A stretch of DNA of 64,000 nucleotides from NCBI RefSeq assembly GCF_000092185.1, contig NC_014160.1:124001-188000 (forward strand), written 5' to 3'. This document shows, piece by piece, positions 36,606-44,346 of this stretch. Every line of letters starts with the position of its first letter. Position 1 is the first letter of the stretch. The stretch comes from Thermosphaera aggregans DSM 11486 (GTDB lineage Archaea; Thermoproteota; Thermoprotei_A; Sulfolobales; Desulfurococcaceae). The translations under genes and the position numbers were made by a program. Below the pieces are notes generated by a model, which was given only the letters and a program-made list of their open reading frames with translations, was not told the DNA's origin and did no database searches.

Positions 36606-37397
36606 ATGCTTGGCCGACCTAGAAGAACCCTCTTGTTTAACGAGCTTCAAATACACGAATACTATGACGCATACGCGACTCCAACCCCTAAATACATGAT
36701 TCTATGTTTCCCCGATGTTGGGCTCGTATCCTCCATAGCTTGCCGCCACATTGTCATGGAGAAAAAGCTGGGATTGGTTGGCGAGATAGACTCTCCAACT
36801 CTTCTACCTCCTGTTTCAGTAATTCATGAATCCTCCCCCATAAGCCCTGTTCAACTTTACATGCCGGAGGACAGGAGTTTTCTCATGGTCTTATCAGAGA
36901 TACCTTTACTACCGAGTAGTGTTTACCCCTTCATTGACGCGATATCCAATTACGCCGATGAACTAGGCGTTGAATACCTTCTAGCCGTCACTGGGCTCGC
37001 AGTTCCGAATAGGCTTGAGCTGGAGAGGCCTCAAGTATTCGTTGCATCGAGCAGGGAAGAAGTCTATGCCTCTGTCAAGAAGGAGAACATTGAAGCCTTG
37101 CGTGAAGGATTTATGGTAGGGCCCTACGCTCTTCTATTGAAGGAGGGAAGGAGGAAAGGGTTTTCAACAGTAGTGTTCCTGGTTGAATCCTTCCTTGACA
37201 TCCCGGATCCAGAGGCTGCCGCTTTAGGAATAGCAGCCTTAAGCAGGTTTGCAGGCATCCAGGTTGACACTACGAAGTTACTTGAGGAGGCGGAGTTGAT
37301 CAAGATCAGGACGAGGGACTTAATGATGCAGACAAGGAAGGCGATGATGGATATGCAGAAACAGATGGAGCGTCAAATGCCGTTGATGTACATGTAG
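36606..37397 (+). CDS. PAC2-family protein (proteasome assembly chaperone-like)
   Basis: 263-residue member of the PAC2 family, whose archaeal relatives PbaA and PbaB are related to proteasome assembly chaperones; PbaB acts as an ATP-independent activator or chaperone. Recognisable are the alpha/beta core (ILCFPDVGLVSSIAC), the GPYALLL block and the C-terminal helical, methionine-rich tail ending PLMYM, suggestive of the HbYX-like docking tail only loosely. It is preceded by a TATA-like TTATTTA (about 36559). The Hsp20 gene starts 11 bp after its stop. Confidence 0.85.
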   Translation: MLGRPRRTLLFNELQIHEYYDAYATPTPKYMILCFPDVGLVSSIACRHIVMEKKLGLVGEIDSPTLLPPVSVIHESSPISPVQLYMPEDRSFLMVLSEIPLLPSSVYPFIDAISNYADELGVEYLLAVTGLAVPNRLELERPQVFVASSREEVYASVKKENIEALREGFMVGPYALLLKEGRRKGFSTVVFLVESFLDIPDPEAAALGIAALSRFAGIQVDTTKLLEEAELIKIRTRDLMMQTRKAMMDMQKQMERQMPLMYM

Positions 37398-37408
37398 GGT
37401 GAGCTTCT

Positions 37409-37810
37409 ATGAGCTTCCACGACGTTTTCGACAGGATAAGGAAGAGGATGAGAGATTTGATGGAAGAGTTTGAAGCCGAAATAGAAGAGGAGCTGACCCA
37501 GACTTACTCAGGCGTTATTCAACCACTGTATACGGTTACAGAATATCCTGACAGGTACGAAGTAGTCTTAGACCTTCCATACGGAGACCTGAACGCATTA
37601 TCGGTTAAAATCTCAGATTCTACTTTGAAAATCGAATGCGATCTTGTCAAAGAAATAAAATTCGAGAAGTGGAGTATTCACAGGAACGTTTCGTTTAAAA
37701 GATATAAGGTTGAGCTGAAAATACCTTTCGACGCAGACATTTCCGGGGCCGTCATAACTCGAGATCCTAAAAAACACTTCATCAAGGTTGTATTCCCTAA
37801 GAAGAAATAG
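37409..37810 (+). CDS. Hsp20-family small heat-shock-like protein
   Basis: The 133-residue protein has an alpha-crystallin domain (about 40-130): TEYPDRYEVVLDLPYGDLNALSVKI (shortened: YEVVLDLPYGDL) through YKVELKIPFDADISGAVIT. The N-terminal 38 residues are acidic and helical. The usual C-terminal I-x-I anchoring motif lies only weakly in the final KVVFPKKK, so oligomer formation may differ from classical Hsp20. It follows the PAC2 gene after 11 bp and precedes rnhB, probably in one transcript. Confidence 0.83.
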   Translation: MSFHDVFDRIRKRMRDLMEEFEAEIEEELTQTYSGVIQPLYTVTEYPDRYEVVLDLPYGDLNALSVKISDSTLKIECDLVKEIKFEKWSIHRNVSFKRYKVELKIPFDADISGAVITRDPKKHFIKVVFPKKK

Positions 37811-37836
37811 TTTTCCACTTACCAAGGAGATTTTTA

Positions 37837-38583
37837 ATGAGGAAGTATCTTATCGGTATAGATGAGGCTGGAAGGGGTCCCTTAGTAGGAGATATGGTTG
37901 TAGCCGGAGTCATGGTTGAGGAGAAAGTTTTCGAGGAATTGCTTTCAAGGATTAGCATACGAGATAGTAAAACCATGACTCCCCGAGGCAGGTTTGAGTC
38001 ATTCCTAGCATTGGAAAATTCAAGCATTTCAGTCTACCTAGACTACCTCTCACCGAAGGAGATTGATCGCGAGAACTTAAACATGCTTACTGCTGGGAGC
38101 ATAGTTAGGATTATCCAATTCTTCAACACTCTTCTTTCAAGCTACGATGAAAGACTAGTAGAAGTCTATATTGACGAGGTAAAAGGCGTTAAAAAGGTTG
38201 TTGAGAAAGAGTGTTCGAAACTATTTGGGAAACGTTGCAAACTCGTTTTTGAAAGCCAAGCAGACTCAAAATATCCTATCGTATCTCTTGCAAGTATTAT
38301 TGCAAAAGTATCGCGAGATCTTTCAATTAGCTCAAATACTAGCGTACACGGAGACTTCGGCTCAGGATACCCTTCCGACCCTAGGGCTGTCCTGTGGCTT
38401 GAAAGAGTCTATAACTCCCTCGAGCACCCGCCTCCTATTGTCAGAAAATCATGGTCAATACTAAAGTATAAAGCACCTGGTTGGTTTATTTTGAAGCAGA
38501 GAAAGCACAAGACTTTATGGGACTTTATAGGGCCCAAAGGGTTTAAAAATGCCGACAAACCTCCCGGCCGAGGCGAAGGCTAA
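37837..38583 (+). CDS. rnhB: Ribonuclease HII
   Basis: Cleaves RNA in RNA/DNA hybrids and single embedded ribonucleotides. The DEAGRGP signature (D9, E10) and later catalytic acids in YIDEVKG and the ADSKYPIVSLASI block are present. 248 residues is slightly longer than the archaeal average, with a basic C-terminal tail. Its last 35 bp overlap the DRG gene in another frame, and the DRG start is secure by homology. Confidence 0.95.
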   Translation: MRKYLIGIDEAGRGPLVGDMVVAGVMVEEKVFEELLSRISIRDSKTMTPRGRFESFLALENSSISVYLDYLSPKEIDRENLNMLTAGSIVRIIQFFNTLLSSYDERLVEVYIDEVKGVKKVVEKECSKLFGKRCKLVFESQADSKYPIVSLASIIAKVSRDLSISSNTSVHGDFGSGYPSDPRAVLWLERVYNSLEHPPPIVRKSWSILKYKAPGWFILKQRKHKTLWDFIGPKGFKNADKPPGRGEG

Positions 38584-39709
38584 ATGGATTAAGGTGATGG
38601 AGGCTAAGACACCAGAGGAGAAGATAGCGGCTATAGAGGAGTTTTTGTCAAGCGTTCCGAAGCATAAGGGAACGGAGAATTTAAGGCATTGGGCAAGCCG
38701 TAGGCTTGCGGAGCTCCGCGAAGAGTTAGAGCAGAAGAAGAGGAGGAAAACGGGTGGAGGAGCAACCTTCTTCGTAGAGAAAGAGGGCTCTGCTCAAATT
38801 TGCGTTATAGGGTTGCCCAACACCGGGAAAAGCCTTCTAGTCAATAAATTGACTGGTGCTAAAACGGTGGTCGCAGATTACGAGTTCTCCACCACGTTTC
38901 CAGTACCAGGTATGCTAAGATATGAGGATGTTTTGCTTCAACTAGTTGACACTCCGCCTTTAAGCCCTGGGAGTAGGGTGTTGTCTAAAATTATTGGCTT
39001 AGCTAGGAATGCGGACGCGCTTTTAATCGTTATTGACGCAACCAAGGATGTGTTAGAACAGTTTACCATTATCAAGGAAATATTGGAGGAAGAGGGAATA
39101 CTTTTAACCAAGCCTAGAGGAAGAGTCGTACTAGAAACATATAGGTCTGGGAAGTCCGGGATCAGGGTTACGTTAATGGGTCGCTTGATTGATGCAACGA
39201 GTGAGGATATTAGAAAACTGCTCGAGAGCTATAAGATTTACAATGCTCATGTCAAAATCTATGGTGAAGTCACCCTCGATGATGTTGAACAAGCTATTTT
39301 TGAGAATGTGACATACAAGCCATCCATGTTGTTTATCAATAAAACAGATCTTAGCAAACCCAATGATGCTGTGTTGAACGAGTTGAGGAAAAAGTTCACA
39401 GGCCCCATTTTAACCGGGTCTGCTAAGACGGGAATAGGGCTTGAAAAAATAGGGGCTGAGATCTTTCAATACTTAGAGTTGATAAGAATTTACACGAAAG
39501 CACCTAATGCTCCACCGTCGCAGAAACCGCTTGTTCTCCGTAAGGGAGCGACAATCTATGATGTTGCTCTAAGTATTCACAAGGATTTCATAGAGAAGTT
39601 TCAATACGCAAGGGTCTGGGGGAAATCTTCTAAATACCCTGGCGAGAGAGTGGGGTTAGACCACGTGGTCGAGGATAAGGACGTTGTTGAAATACATATA
39701 AAGGGTTGA
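38549..39709 (+). CDS. drg: DRG-family GTPase with TGS domain
   Basis: Translation-associated GTPase, homologue of eukaryotic DRG1/2. The start MPTNLPAEAKAKWIKVMEAK is typical and confirms the overlap with rnhB. Motifs: G1 GLPNTGKS, G3 DTPP, G4 NKTD, and the C-terminal TGS domain (about 312-386) with VWGKSSKYPGERVGLDH (shortened: SSKYPGERVGLDH). 386 residues is full length. It ends 3 bp before the convergent hypothetical gene. Confidence 0.95.
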   Translation: MPTNLPAEAKAKWIKVMEAKTPEEKIAAIEEFLSSVPKHKGTENLRHWASRRLAELREELEQKKRRKTGGGATFFVEKEGSAQICVIGLPNTGKSLLVNKLTGAKTVVADYEFSTTFPVPGMLRYEDVLLQLVDTPPLSPGSRVLSKIIGLARNADALLIVIDATKDVLEQFTIIKEILEEEGILLTKPRGRVVLETYRSGKSGIRVTLMGRLIDATSEDIRKLLESYKIYNAHVKIYGEVTLDDVEQAIFENVTYKPSMLFINKTDLSKPNDAVLNELRKKFTGPILTGSAKTGIGLEKIGAEIFQYLELIRIYTKAPNAPPSQKPLVLRKGATIYDVALSIHKDFIEKFQYARVWGKSSKYPGERVGLDHVVEDKDVVEIHIKG

Positions 39710-39712
39710 AAA

Positions 39713-40030
39713 CTAGCACACAGATATTTTCAAACCAGTAATTGATTTAACGAATCTGGAAAGGGTTTCTAATCTTCCCGCTTCGTCGCAAATGAATACT
39801 TCGTCAGGTTTGGATATTGTGAAAAGTTTCAGAGAATCTTCTTCCGGTGATGAGTAGTTGAACAAGTATAAGCTTCCTTTGAAGTTTTTACCAATTATTT
39901 TTCCCTCAACCAACATGTTAAGAGTTTTCTTATCAGTTATTATGACGTCTTTATCTGAGTACATAAGTAATTGCTTTACTCTTTCAAGCCTGTCTTCACT
40001 ATTAATCGAAACAATCACTAGCTTAACCAC
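39713..40030 (-). CDS. Hypothetical protein
   Basis: A 105-residue protein beginning MVKLVIVSINSEDRLERV, with an alpha/beta pattern that could be a small Rossmann-like fold (DKDVIITDKKTL, DEVFICDEAG). I do not recognise it. It is divergent from the orphan gene at 40111 across an 80-bp region with tandem TATA repeats, and convergent with the DRG gene. Confidence 0.6.
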   Translation of the reverse strand: MVKLVIVSINSEDRLERVKQLLMYSDKDVIITDKKTLNMLVEGKIIGKNFKGSLYLFNYSSPEEDSLKLFTISKPDEVFICDEAGRLETLSRFVKSITGLKISVC

Positions 40031-40080
40031 TTATAACCCCTTGGTGAAATATATACCTATAGTGTCTAGTGAAATAAGAA

Positions 40081-40117
40081 GTTTAAAACGGTTTAAAACG
40101 GTGCTCATTGATGAGCA
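40081..40117 (+). promoter_or_regulatory. Tandem TATA repeats plus inverted repeat at a start codon
   Basis: GTTTAAAACG occurs twice head-to-tail (40081-40100), each copy containing a TATA-like TTTAAAA. Directly after, TGCTCAT (40102-40108) and ATGAGCA (40111-40117) form a perfect 7-bp inverted repeat with 2-bp spacer, the second arm starting at the ATG of the next gene. Initiation 25 bp from the first TATA would fall at the ATG, so the mRNA may be leaderless and the repeat could be an operator covering the initiation site. Confidence 0.5.
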
Positions 40118-40479
40118 TACAGTCACTGGTTGATATGATTGTTTCCAAGGGTTATCAAGTCCAAGGCGTTGGGAACAAGCTCCGGGTTTTACACCATTTA
40201 CTACCTATTTACTTGGACATTGTTTTCAGCGGGAGTAAGGTTGTAGTAAAGCTTTCATTCGACAATAGCCTACGAGAGTTCATAGAGGATCTTGTTTCCT
40301 CAGGTAACGAAGACGTGGGTGACTTGATCGAGGACGTTATAGGCGAGTTCAACGAGCTCGCAGCAAGTCTTTACAAATGGTTTAAAGACAACGGGTTTGA
40401 AATAAATATTAAACTCAAAGAAGGTGAGATAGACATTATGGAATTGCTTGAAGACATTCTCGAGATAACGGAGGGGTAG
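40111..40479 (+). CDS. Hypothetical acidic protein
   Basis: A 122-residue, acidic protein with a beta-rich first half (KLRVLHHLLPIYLDIVF) and helical second half. Family unknown. ATG 40111 coincides with the second arm of an inverted repeat; an in-frame TTG at 40108 is possible. GlmM starts 3 bp after its stop and the Trm112-like gene after that, so it leads a likely three-gene operon. Confidence 0.65.
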   Translation: MSIQSLVDMIVSKGYQVQGVGNKLRVLHHLLPIYLDIVFSGSKVVVKLSFDNSLREFIEDLVSSGNEDVGDLIEDVIGEFNELAASLYKWFKDNGFEINIKLKEGEIDIMELLEDILEITEG

Positions 40480-40482
40480 GGA

Positions 40483-41853
40483 TTGTTTAAGCATAGCTTG
40501 TTCGGGACTGACGGAGTACGAGGGCTGATTACAGAGTTAACACCCGAGTTCGTAGTTAGGCTTGCAGAAGCCATAGCCACGTATTTTCCCCCGGGGTCTA
40601 GGTTACTTGTGGGACGCGATGTAAGGGCTGGAGGAGAGGCTTATGCTCGCATAATCTCGGGGACGCTTCTCTATTTCGGAGTGAAAGTCTACGATGCAGG
40701 TCTTACCCCAACGCCAGCGTTACAGTATGCTGTTAAAACACTCGGGTTCGATGGGGGAGTAATGGTCACAGCCAGTCATAATCCGAGAGAGTACAATGGA
40801 ATCAAAGTAATAGGCCCTGATGGAATAGAGTTGGACAGGAATAGAGAGAAAGAGTTGGAGGAGATTTTCTGGGAGGGACGTTTCAGAAGCATTGATTGGA
40901 AAGCTATTTCGCATTCCATTGAACCCTACAGGATTGTTAACCAGGTTTACGTGGACGGGGTTGTTGAAAAAGTCGACAAGGAATTAATCGCCTCTAGGAA
41001 ACTCAGAATACTGATAGACCCTGCCAACAGCGTTGGCGCTTTAACCACACCGGAGATAGCTAAGAGGCTTGGGGTTGAATACGTGGTTTTGAACGGGAGC
41101 TTGGACTCGCGTTTCCCGAGTAGGAACCCTGAGCCTACCCCGGAGAATATTTTTGAAACAGCACAGGTGGTGAAGTCTTTAGGGCTTGCTCTCGGAGTCG
41201 CCCATGATGGTGACGCGGACAGGTCCATTTTTATTGATAACCTAGGTAGAATTCAATCAGGCGACAGAACCGCTTCTCTCTTGGCAAAATATCTTAAAAC
41301 TGAGAGAGGCGAGCATGGAAAAGTATATACTGCAGTGTCCTCCAGCATGGTTATCGAAGAAGTTATGAAGGATATTGGCGTTGAAGTCGTCTGGCTGAAG
41401 GTCGGAAGCGTTGATATTGCTCATGCTATGAAGAAAGGCGGGGATGCATTGTGCGGATTCGAGGAAAACGGGGGCTTTATGTACCCGCCCCATCAGTATG
41501 TGAGAGACGGTGGTATGACGCTGGCCCTGTTCCTTGAGATGCTGGCAAGGTTTAAGACAACGCCGTCTGAACTATACGATTCGCTCCCATATTACTATTC
41601 AATAAAAACCAAGTATAAGATGGGAAGGGATAAGGCCCTGCTTGTTGTCGAACGCGTTAAAGAAGAATTCAAGACGGAGAGATTGATAACGATAGACGGT
41701 GTTAAGGTGGTGGGAAGGGATTACTGGGTGTTGGTGAGACCCAGTGGTACCGAGCCTTTGTTGAGAGTAATGCTCGAGGCTAGAAGCGAGAGTGAAGCCA
41801 AGAGTATATTTGAGAGGATTGACAAAATAGTGAAAGAGGTTGGCATGGAATGA
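40483..41853 (+). CDS. glmM: Phosphoglucosamine/phosphomanno-mutase
   Basis: Alpha-D-phosphohexomutase that interconverts 6- and 1-phosphosugars for nucleotide-sugar and glycan synthesis. The start FGTDGVRG, the phosphoserine S98 in TASHNP, the metal loop HDGDADR, and the sugar-binding GFEENGG and RPSGTEP blocks all fit. Whether the substrate is glucosamine or mannose phosphate cannot be read from sequence alone. 456 residues; TTG start after GAGGGGTAGG. It overlaps the Trm112-like gene by 4 bp. Confidence 0.92.
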   Translation: MFKHSLFGTDGVRGLITELTPEFVVRLAEAIATYFPPGSRLLVGRDVRAGGEAYARIISGTLLYFGVKVYDAGLTPTPALQYAVKTLGFDGGVMVTASHNPREYNGIKVIGPDGIELDRNREKELEEIFWEGRFRSIDWKAISHSIEPYRIVNQVYVDGVVEKVDKELIASRKLRILIDPANSVGALTTPEIAKRLGVEYVVLNGSLDSRFPSRNPEPTPENIFETAQVVKSLGLALGVAHDGDADRSIFIDNLGRIQSGDRTASLLAKYLKTERGEHGKVYTAVSSSMVIEEVMKDIGVEVVWLKVGSVDIAHAMKKGGDALCGFEENGGFMYPPHQYVRDGGMTLALFLEMLARFKTTPSELYDSLPYYYSIKTKYKMGRDKALLVVERVKEEFKTERLITIDGVKVVGRDYWVLVRPSGTEPLLRVMLEARSESEAKSIFERIDKIVKEVGME

Positions 41854-42239
41854 TGAGATACTGGGGCATGGATTTTATCAGGTGCGTTCACTGTAAGCAC
41901 CACCCGCTTGAACTCATAGTCCTGGAGAGCGAAATACAGAATGTGGACACGTCGAACATGGAGTTCCCCCTCTGCAAAACCTACTGTGCTTACTTGAAGA
42001 AAGAGGTTAAGCCTGCGGAGCAATACCCTTGTGGCGAATGCTTGAAAACCGGTATTAAAACCGGCGTACTATACTGCCCCAATTGCAACAGATGGTATCC
42101 TGTAAGGGATGGAATAGTCTACTTACTAGCGGATAATAGGAGGAAACCTGAAAACGATAAGAGATTCCTTCAAACATTTAGAGATAAGCTTCCAGGAGTT
42201 ATCGTGGAGAAAGGACTACCATATAATCTTTCCGAATGA
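41850..42239 (+). CDS. Trm112-like zinc protein
   Basis: 129 residues with eight cysteines (C12, C15, C42, C46, C61, C64, C76, C79) and the Trm112-type ending YCPNCNRWYPVRDGIVYLL. Trm112 is the obligate activating partner of several RNA and protein methyltransferases. The longer cysteine-rich middle (LCKTYC...CGEC) is more than a minimal Trm112 has, so it may be a related subfamily. It overlaps glmM by 4 bp. Its methyltransferase partner is not next to it. Confidence 0.75.
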   Translation: MMRYWGMDFIRCVHCKHHPLELIVLESEIQNVDTSNMEFPLCKTYCAYLKKEVKPAEQYPCGECLKTGIKTGVLYCPNCNRWYPVRDGIVYLLADNRRKPENDKRFLQTFRDKLPGVIVEKGLPYNLSE

Positions 42240-42346
42240 TCTGCCAACTTTTCGATTCACTTTCAAGCCTATTGAATAGTTTTCGATGTTCCAATTGATG
42301 GTTAAGTATAAAGTAGGAGTTAATTATACTTGTTCTGGGGAGTAAT

Positions 42347-42748
42347 ATGAGTGATGTATTTGCAGGTTTGGATGCGTGGGTTAAACGCCAGAATGAAGTG
42401 AAGAACCTGTTTGAGAAGGCTGAAATAAACTATCAGGAAGCCGACCGGCTTACATTGATCACGCTATCGAGAACCGCGTTCCAACATATGATGAGAACTA
42501 TTGAAGCGTTTGACCAATGGCTCAGGGATCCAATGATAACTAATCACATGCCTCGTGAAATGCTTGTAGAATTGTGGGAGAGGTTGAGAAAACTGCTATA
42601 TGATTTGATAGAACTCGATATCGAGCATACCAGCAAGTTTAGTGAGCATTTGAAAACTCTAGCTTCGGAAGGAAAGATTAACCCGTTGTTTGGTTTCGAG
42701 AAAACGGAGAAGGAGACTAGGAGGTCTCCTGTTCAATTAACTATCTGA
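42347..42748 (+). CDS. Hypothetical helical protein (DUF2153-like)
   Basis: A 133-residue protein, almost wholly alpha-helical (LTLITLSRTAFQHMMRTIEAF; shortened: TLSRTAFQHMMRTIE), resembling the crenarchaeal DUF2153 family by memory. A TATA-like element near 42305 and an ATG preceded by GGGGAG support expression. Function unknown. It is convergent with the winged-helix gene, 15 bp apart. Confidence 0.6.
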   Translation: MSDVFAGLDAWVKRQNEVKNLFEKAEINYQEADRLTLITLSRTAFQHMMRTIEAFDQWLRDPMITNHMPREMLVELWERLRKLLYDLIELDIEHTSKFSEHLKTLASEGKINPLFGFEKTEKETRRSPVQLTI

Positions 42749-42763
42749 GCAGAAATTGAAAAC

Positions 42764-43240
42764 TTATCTTCTGCTTTGCCTCTTCAACTTTATATCTACT
42801 TCAGCATCGATCGGGACGATTTTTGGCTTAACATCTTCTAAAGCCTTGTTCAATAAGTTTTTCTCCTCCTCACTCAGAGCGTTTAAATGGCTTGCCAGGA
42901 ACTCCTTCCCAAGCCCTGTTAAAACAATCTTCCTGTTCGGCAAGGACTCTATTAGGCCAACATATTTCAGGCTTAAGATCTCGTTTAACAGTTCCCTAGA
43001 ACTGGGCACGCCCCCTATCGTTGTAAAAGCATATTTAAAGTCAACCCCCGATTCCCTCATGTAATACAACAGGTATTGAAGCGCTTTCTCGCTTATACTT
43101 CCCACATTGTTTATGACATATAGGAGCTTCAACGCTCTTGGATTTTTCTCAATATCAGATAGGGTGAACACTTGCTTCGCAATTATTTTAACCTCTTTAC
43201 TTTTCTCGGTTGCGGGTTGCTGGGCCTGTTCCTTAGGCAT
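42764..43240 (-). CDS. Hypothetical winged-helix-like protein
   Basis: ATG 43238-43240 with GAGGTG six bases upstream gives 158 residues (an in-frame GTG three codons upstream is alternative). After a polar tail of about 25 residues, helices and a turn (LLYVINNVGSISEKALQYLL, shortened: SISEKALQYLL) followed by LLNEILSLKYVGLIESL look like a winged helix. A second gene, a membrane protein, lies 44 bp behind its start on the same strand. No family name can be given. Confidence 0.6.
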   Translation of the reverse strand: MPKEQAQQPATEKSKEVKIIAKQVFTLSDIEKNPRALKLLYVINNVGSISEKALQYLLYYMRESGVDFKYAFTTIGGVPSSRELLNEILSLKYVGLIESLPNRKIVLTGLGKEFLASHLNALSEEEKNLLNKALEDVKPKIVPIDAEVDIKLKRQSRR

Positions 43241-43293
43241 CGTGCACACCTCTATAATTATGAAACCATATAATCCGTAATATGGTTTCTCAG

Positions 43294-44121
43294 CTAATAA
43301 ACATATTTCGAGAGGATTCGCTTTAATTCTTCAGGCCTAAAGCCGTTCATAACCATTACTGAGGCTTTATAGCTGAGCAATTGTTTTGCGAGACCGGAGT
43401 TGGATGGGATATCCTTTAACAACTCCTCCAACTCCCGCTTATCAGCAGGCTCAGTAACCTTCTCAATTACTTGCGAGGTATCTGTGAACAACTTGTTCAG
43501 CTTCTCGTGATATTCCTCGGATTTTAACGAGAACATTATGTATACGTAGGTTACCGCGGACACTAGGATCAGTAAATGTATTACAACATTGCCTAGTGAT
43601 CCCAATCCCTGAGTCATTAACGAAACGATGATGTTTAATAGTGAAGCACTGATTATTGCGACGTATCCTCCTATTATTGTGAAATATGTCAGCCCCGCGC
43701 CTAGTACTCCGATGATTAGTGTGAGAATGTTTATCTCAACAGGATCCGTTATAGCCCCAAGCAGATAGACGATTATAGAGAGATAAATTGGAAGAGAAAG
43801 CTGAAGAGTCTCCCTTCTACGGGAGCTTTTCAAACTACCCACATATGCTTCCAGTGCAGTGTTTGCTTCGCGGAGTAGATAGTAGATTTCTATTTCATTA
43901 TCCCTGTTCTTCAAATACTCTTTCAACTCGAAGAGTTTAGTCAAAGCTGCGTTAAACGAATAGTATAAGATGTTATTTACTATGGGAAGGTATTCACCCG
44001 ATTCAAGAGCCAAGCTTAAATGTTTCAATCTCTCTATTTCTTTTCTTAGAGAATCCTTGTCTCCCAACCGCTTCAACACTTCCTCGACCTGTTGCTTCAA
44101 TATCTCGTTCGGGGATTTCAT
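43294..44121 (-). CDS. Membrane protein with flanking helical domains, unknown
   Basis: A 275-residue protein: an N-terminal coiled/helical region (about 1-115), three to four transmembrane segments (about 118-205) and a C-terminal cytosolic helical region. It resembles archaeal membrane proteins of unknown role. It is the first gene of a leftward pair with the winged-helix-like gene, which might regulate or act downstream of it. Upstream lies the 225-bp gap with the candidate sRNA. Confidence 0.6.
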   Translation of the reverse strand: MKSPNEILKQQVEEVLKRLGDKDSLRKEIERLKHLSLALESGEYLPIVNNILYYSFNAALTKLFELKEYLKNRDNEIEIYYLLREANTALEAYVGSLKSSRRRETLQLSLPIYLSIIVYLLGAITDPVEINILTLIIGVLGAGLTYFTIIGGYVAIISASLLNIIVSLMTQGLGSLGNVVIHLLILVSAVTYVYIMFSLKSEEYHEKLNKLFTDTSQVIEKVTEPADKRELEELLKDIPSNSGLAKQLLSYKASVMVMNGFRPEELKRILSKYVY

Positions 44122-44217
44122 TTAACTTGCACGCCCATCTTGTTAATAGCTAAATGTAAACGCTTTTTTAAACCTCTCTAGTCTAAAATTAGAAGTAGTG
44201 TTCGAGAAAGTTTTTCA

Positions 44218-44286
44218 GCGATGATGAAATCCTCGTGTCGAGGCCTTAGGGGCTGGGGTTGATGAAGAATTCAGCGGCACTGAGTT
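44218..44286 (+). ncRNA. Candidate C/D box guide sRNA
   Basis: Between divergent genes lie C box ATGATGA (44221-44227, perfect consensus), D' variant CTGG (44253-44256), C' TTGATGA (44259-44265) and D box CTGA (44280-44283), in correct order with a 14-nt D guide. The region between C and D' is 25 nt, longer than usual. The D'-side guide is complementary to CCCCUAAGGC, which exists in some 23S rRNAs; the target was not confirmed. A TATA-like TTTTTTAAA lies at 44164-44172. No clear terminal stem. The TIP49 gene starts 60 bp after it. Confidence 0.55.
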
Positions 44287-44346
44287 TAGCGTTAAAAACA
44301 GCGTTTCCTAATATTTTATTTTAAATATAGCATCGAGGGGTTTGGG

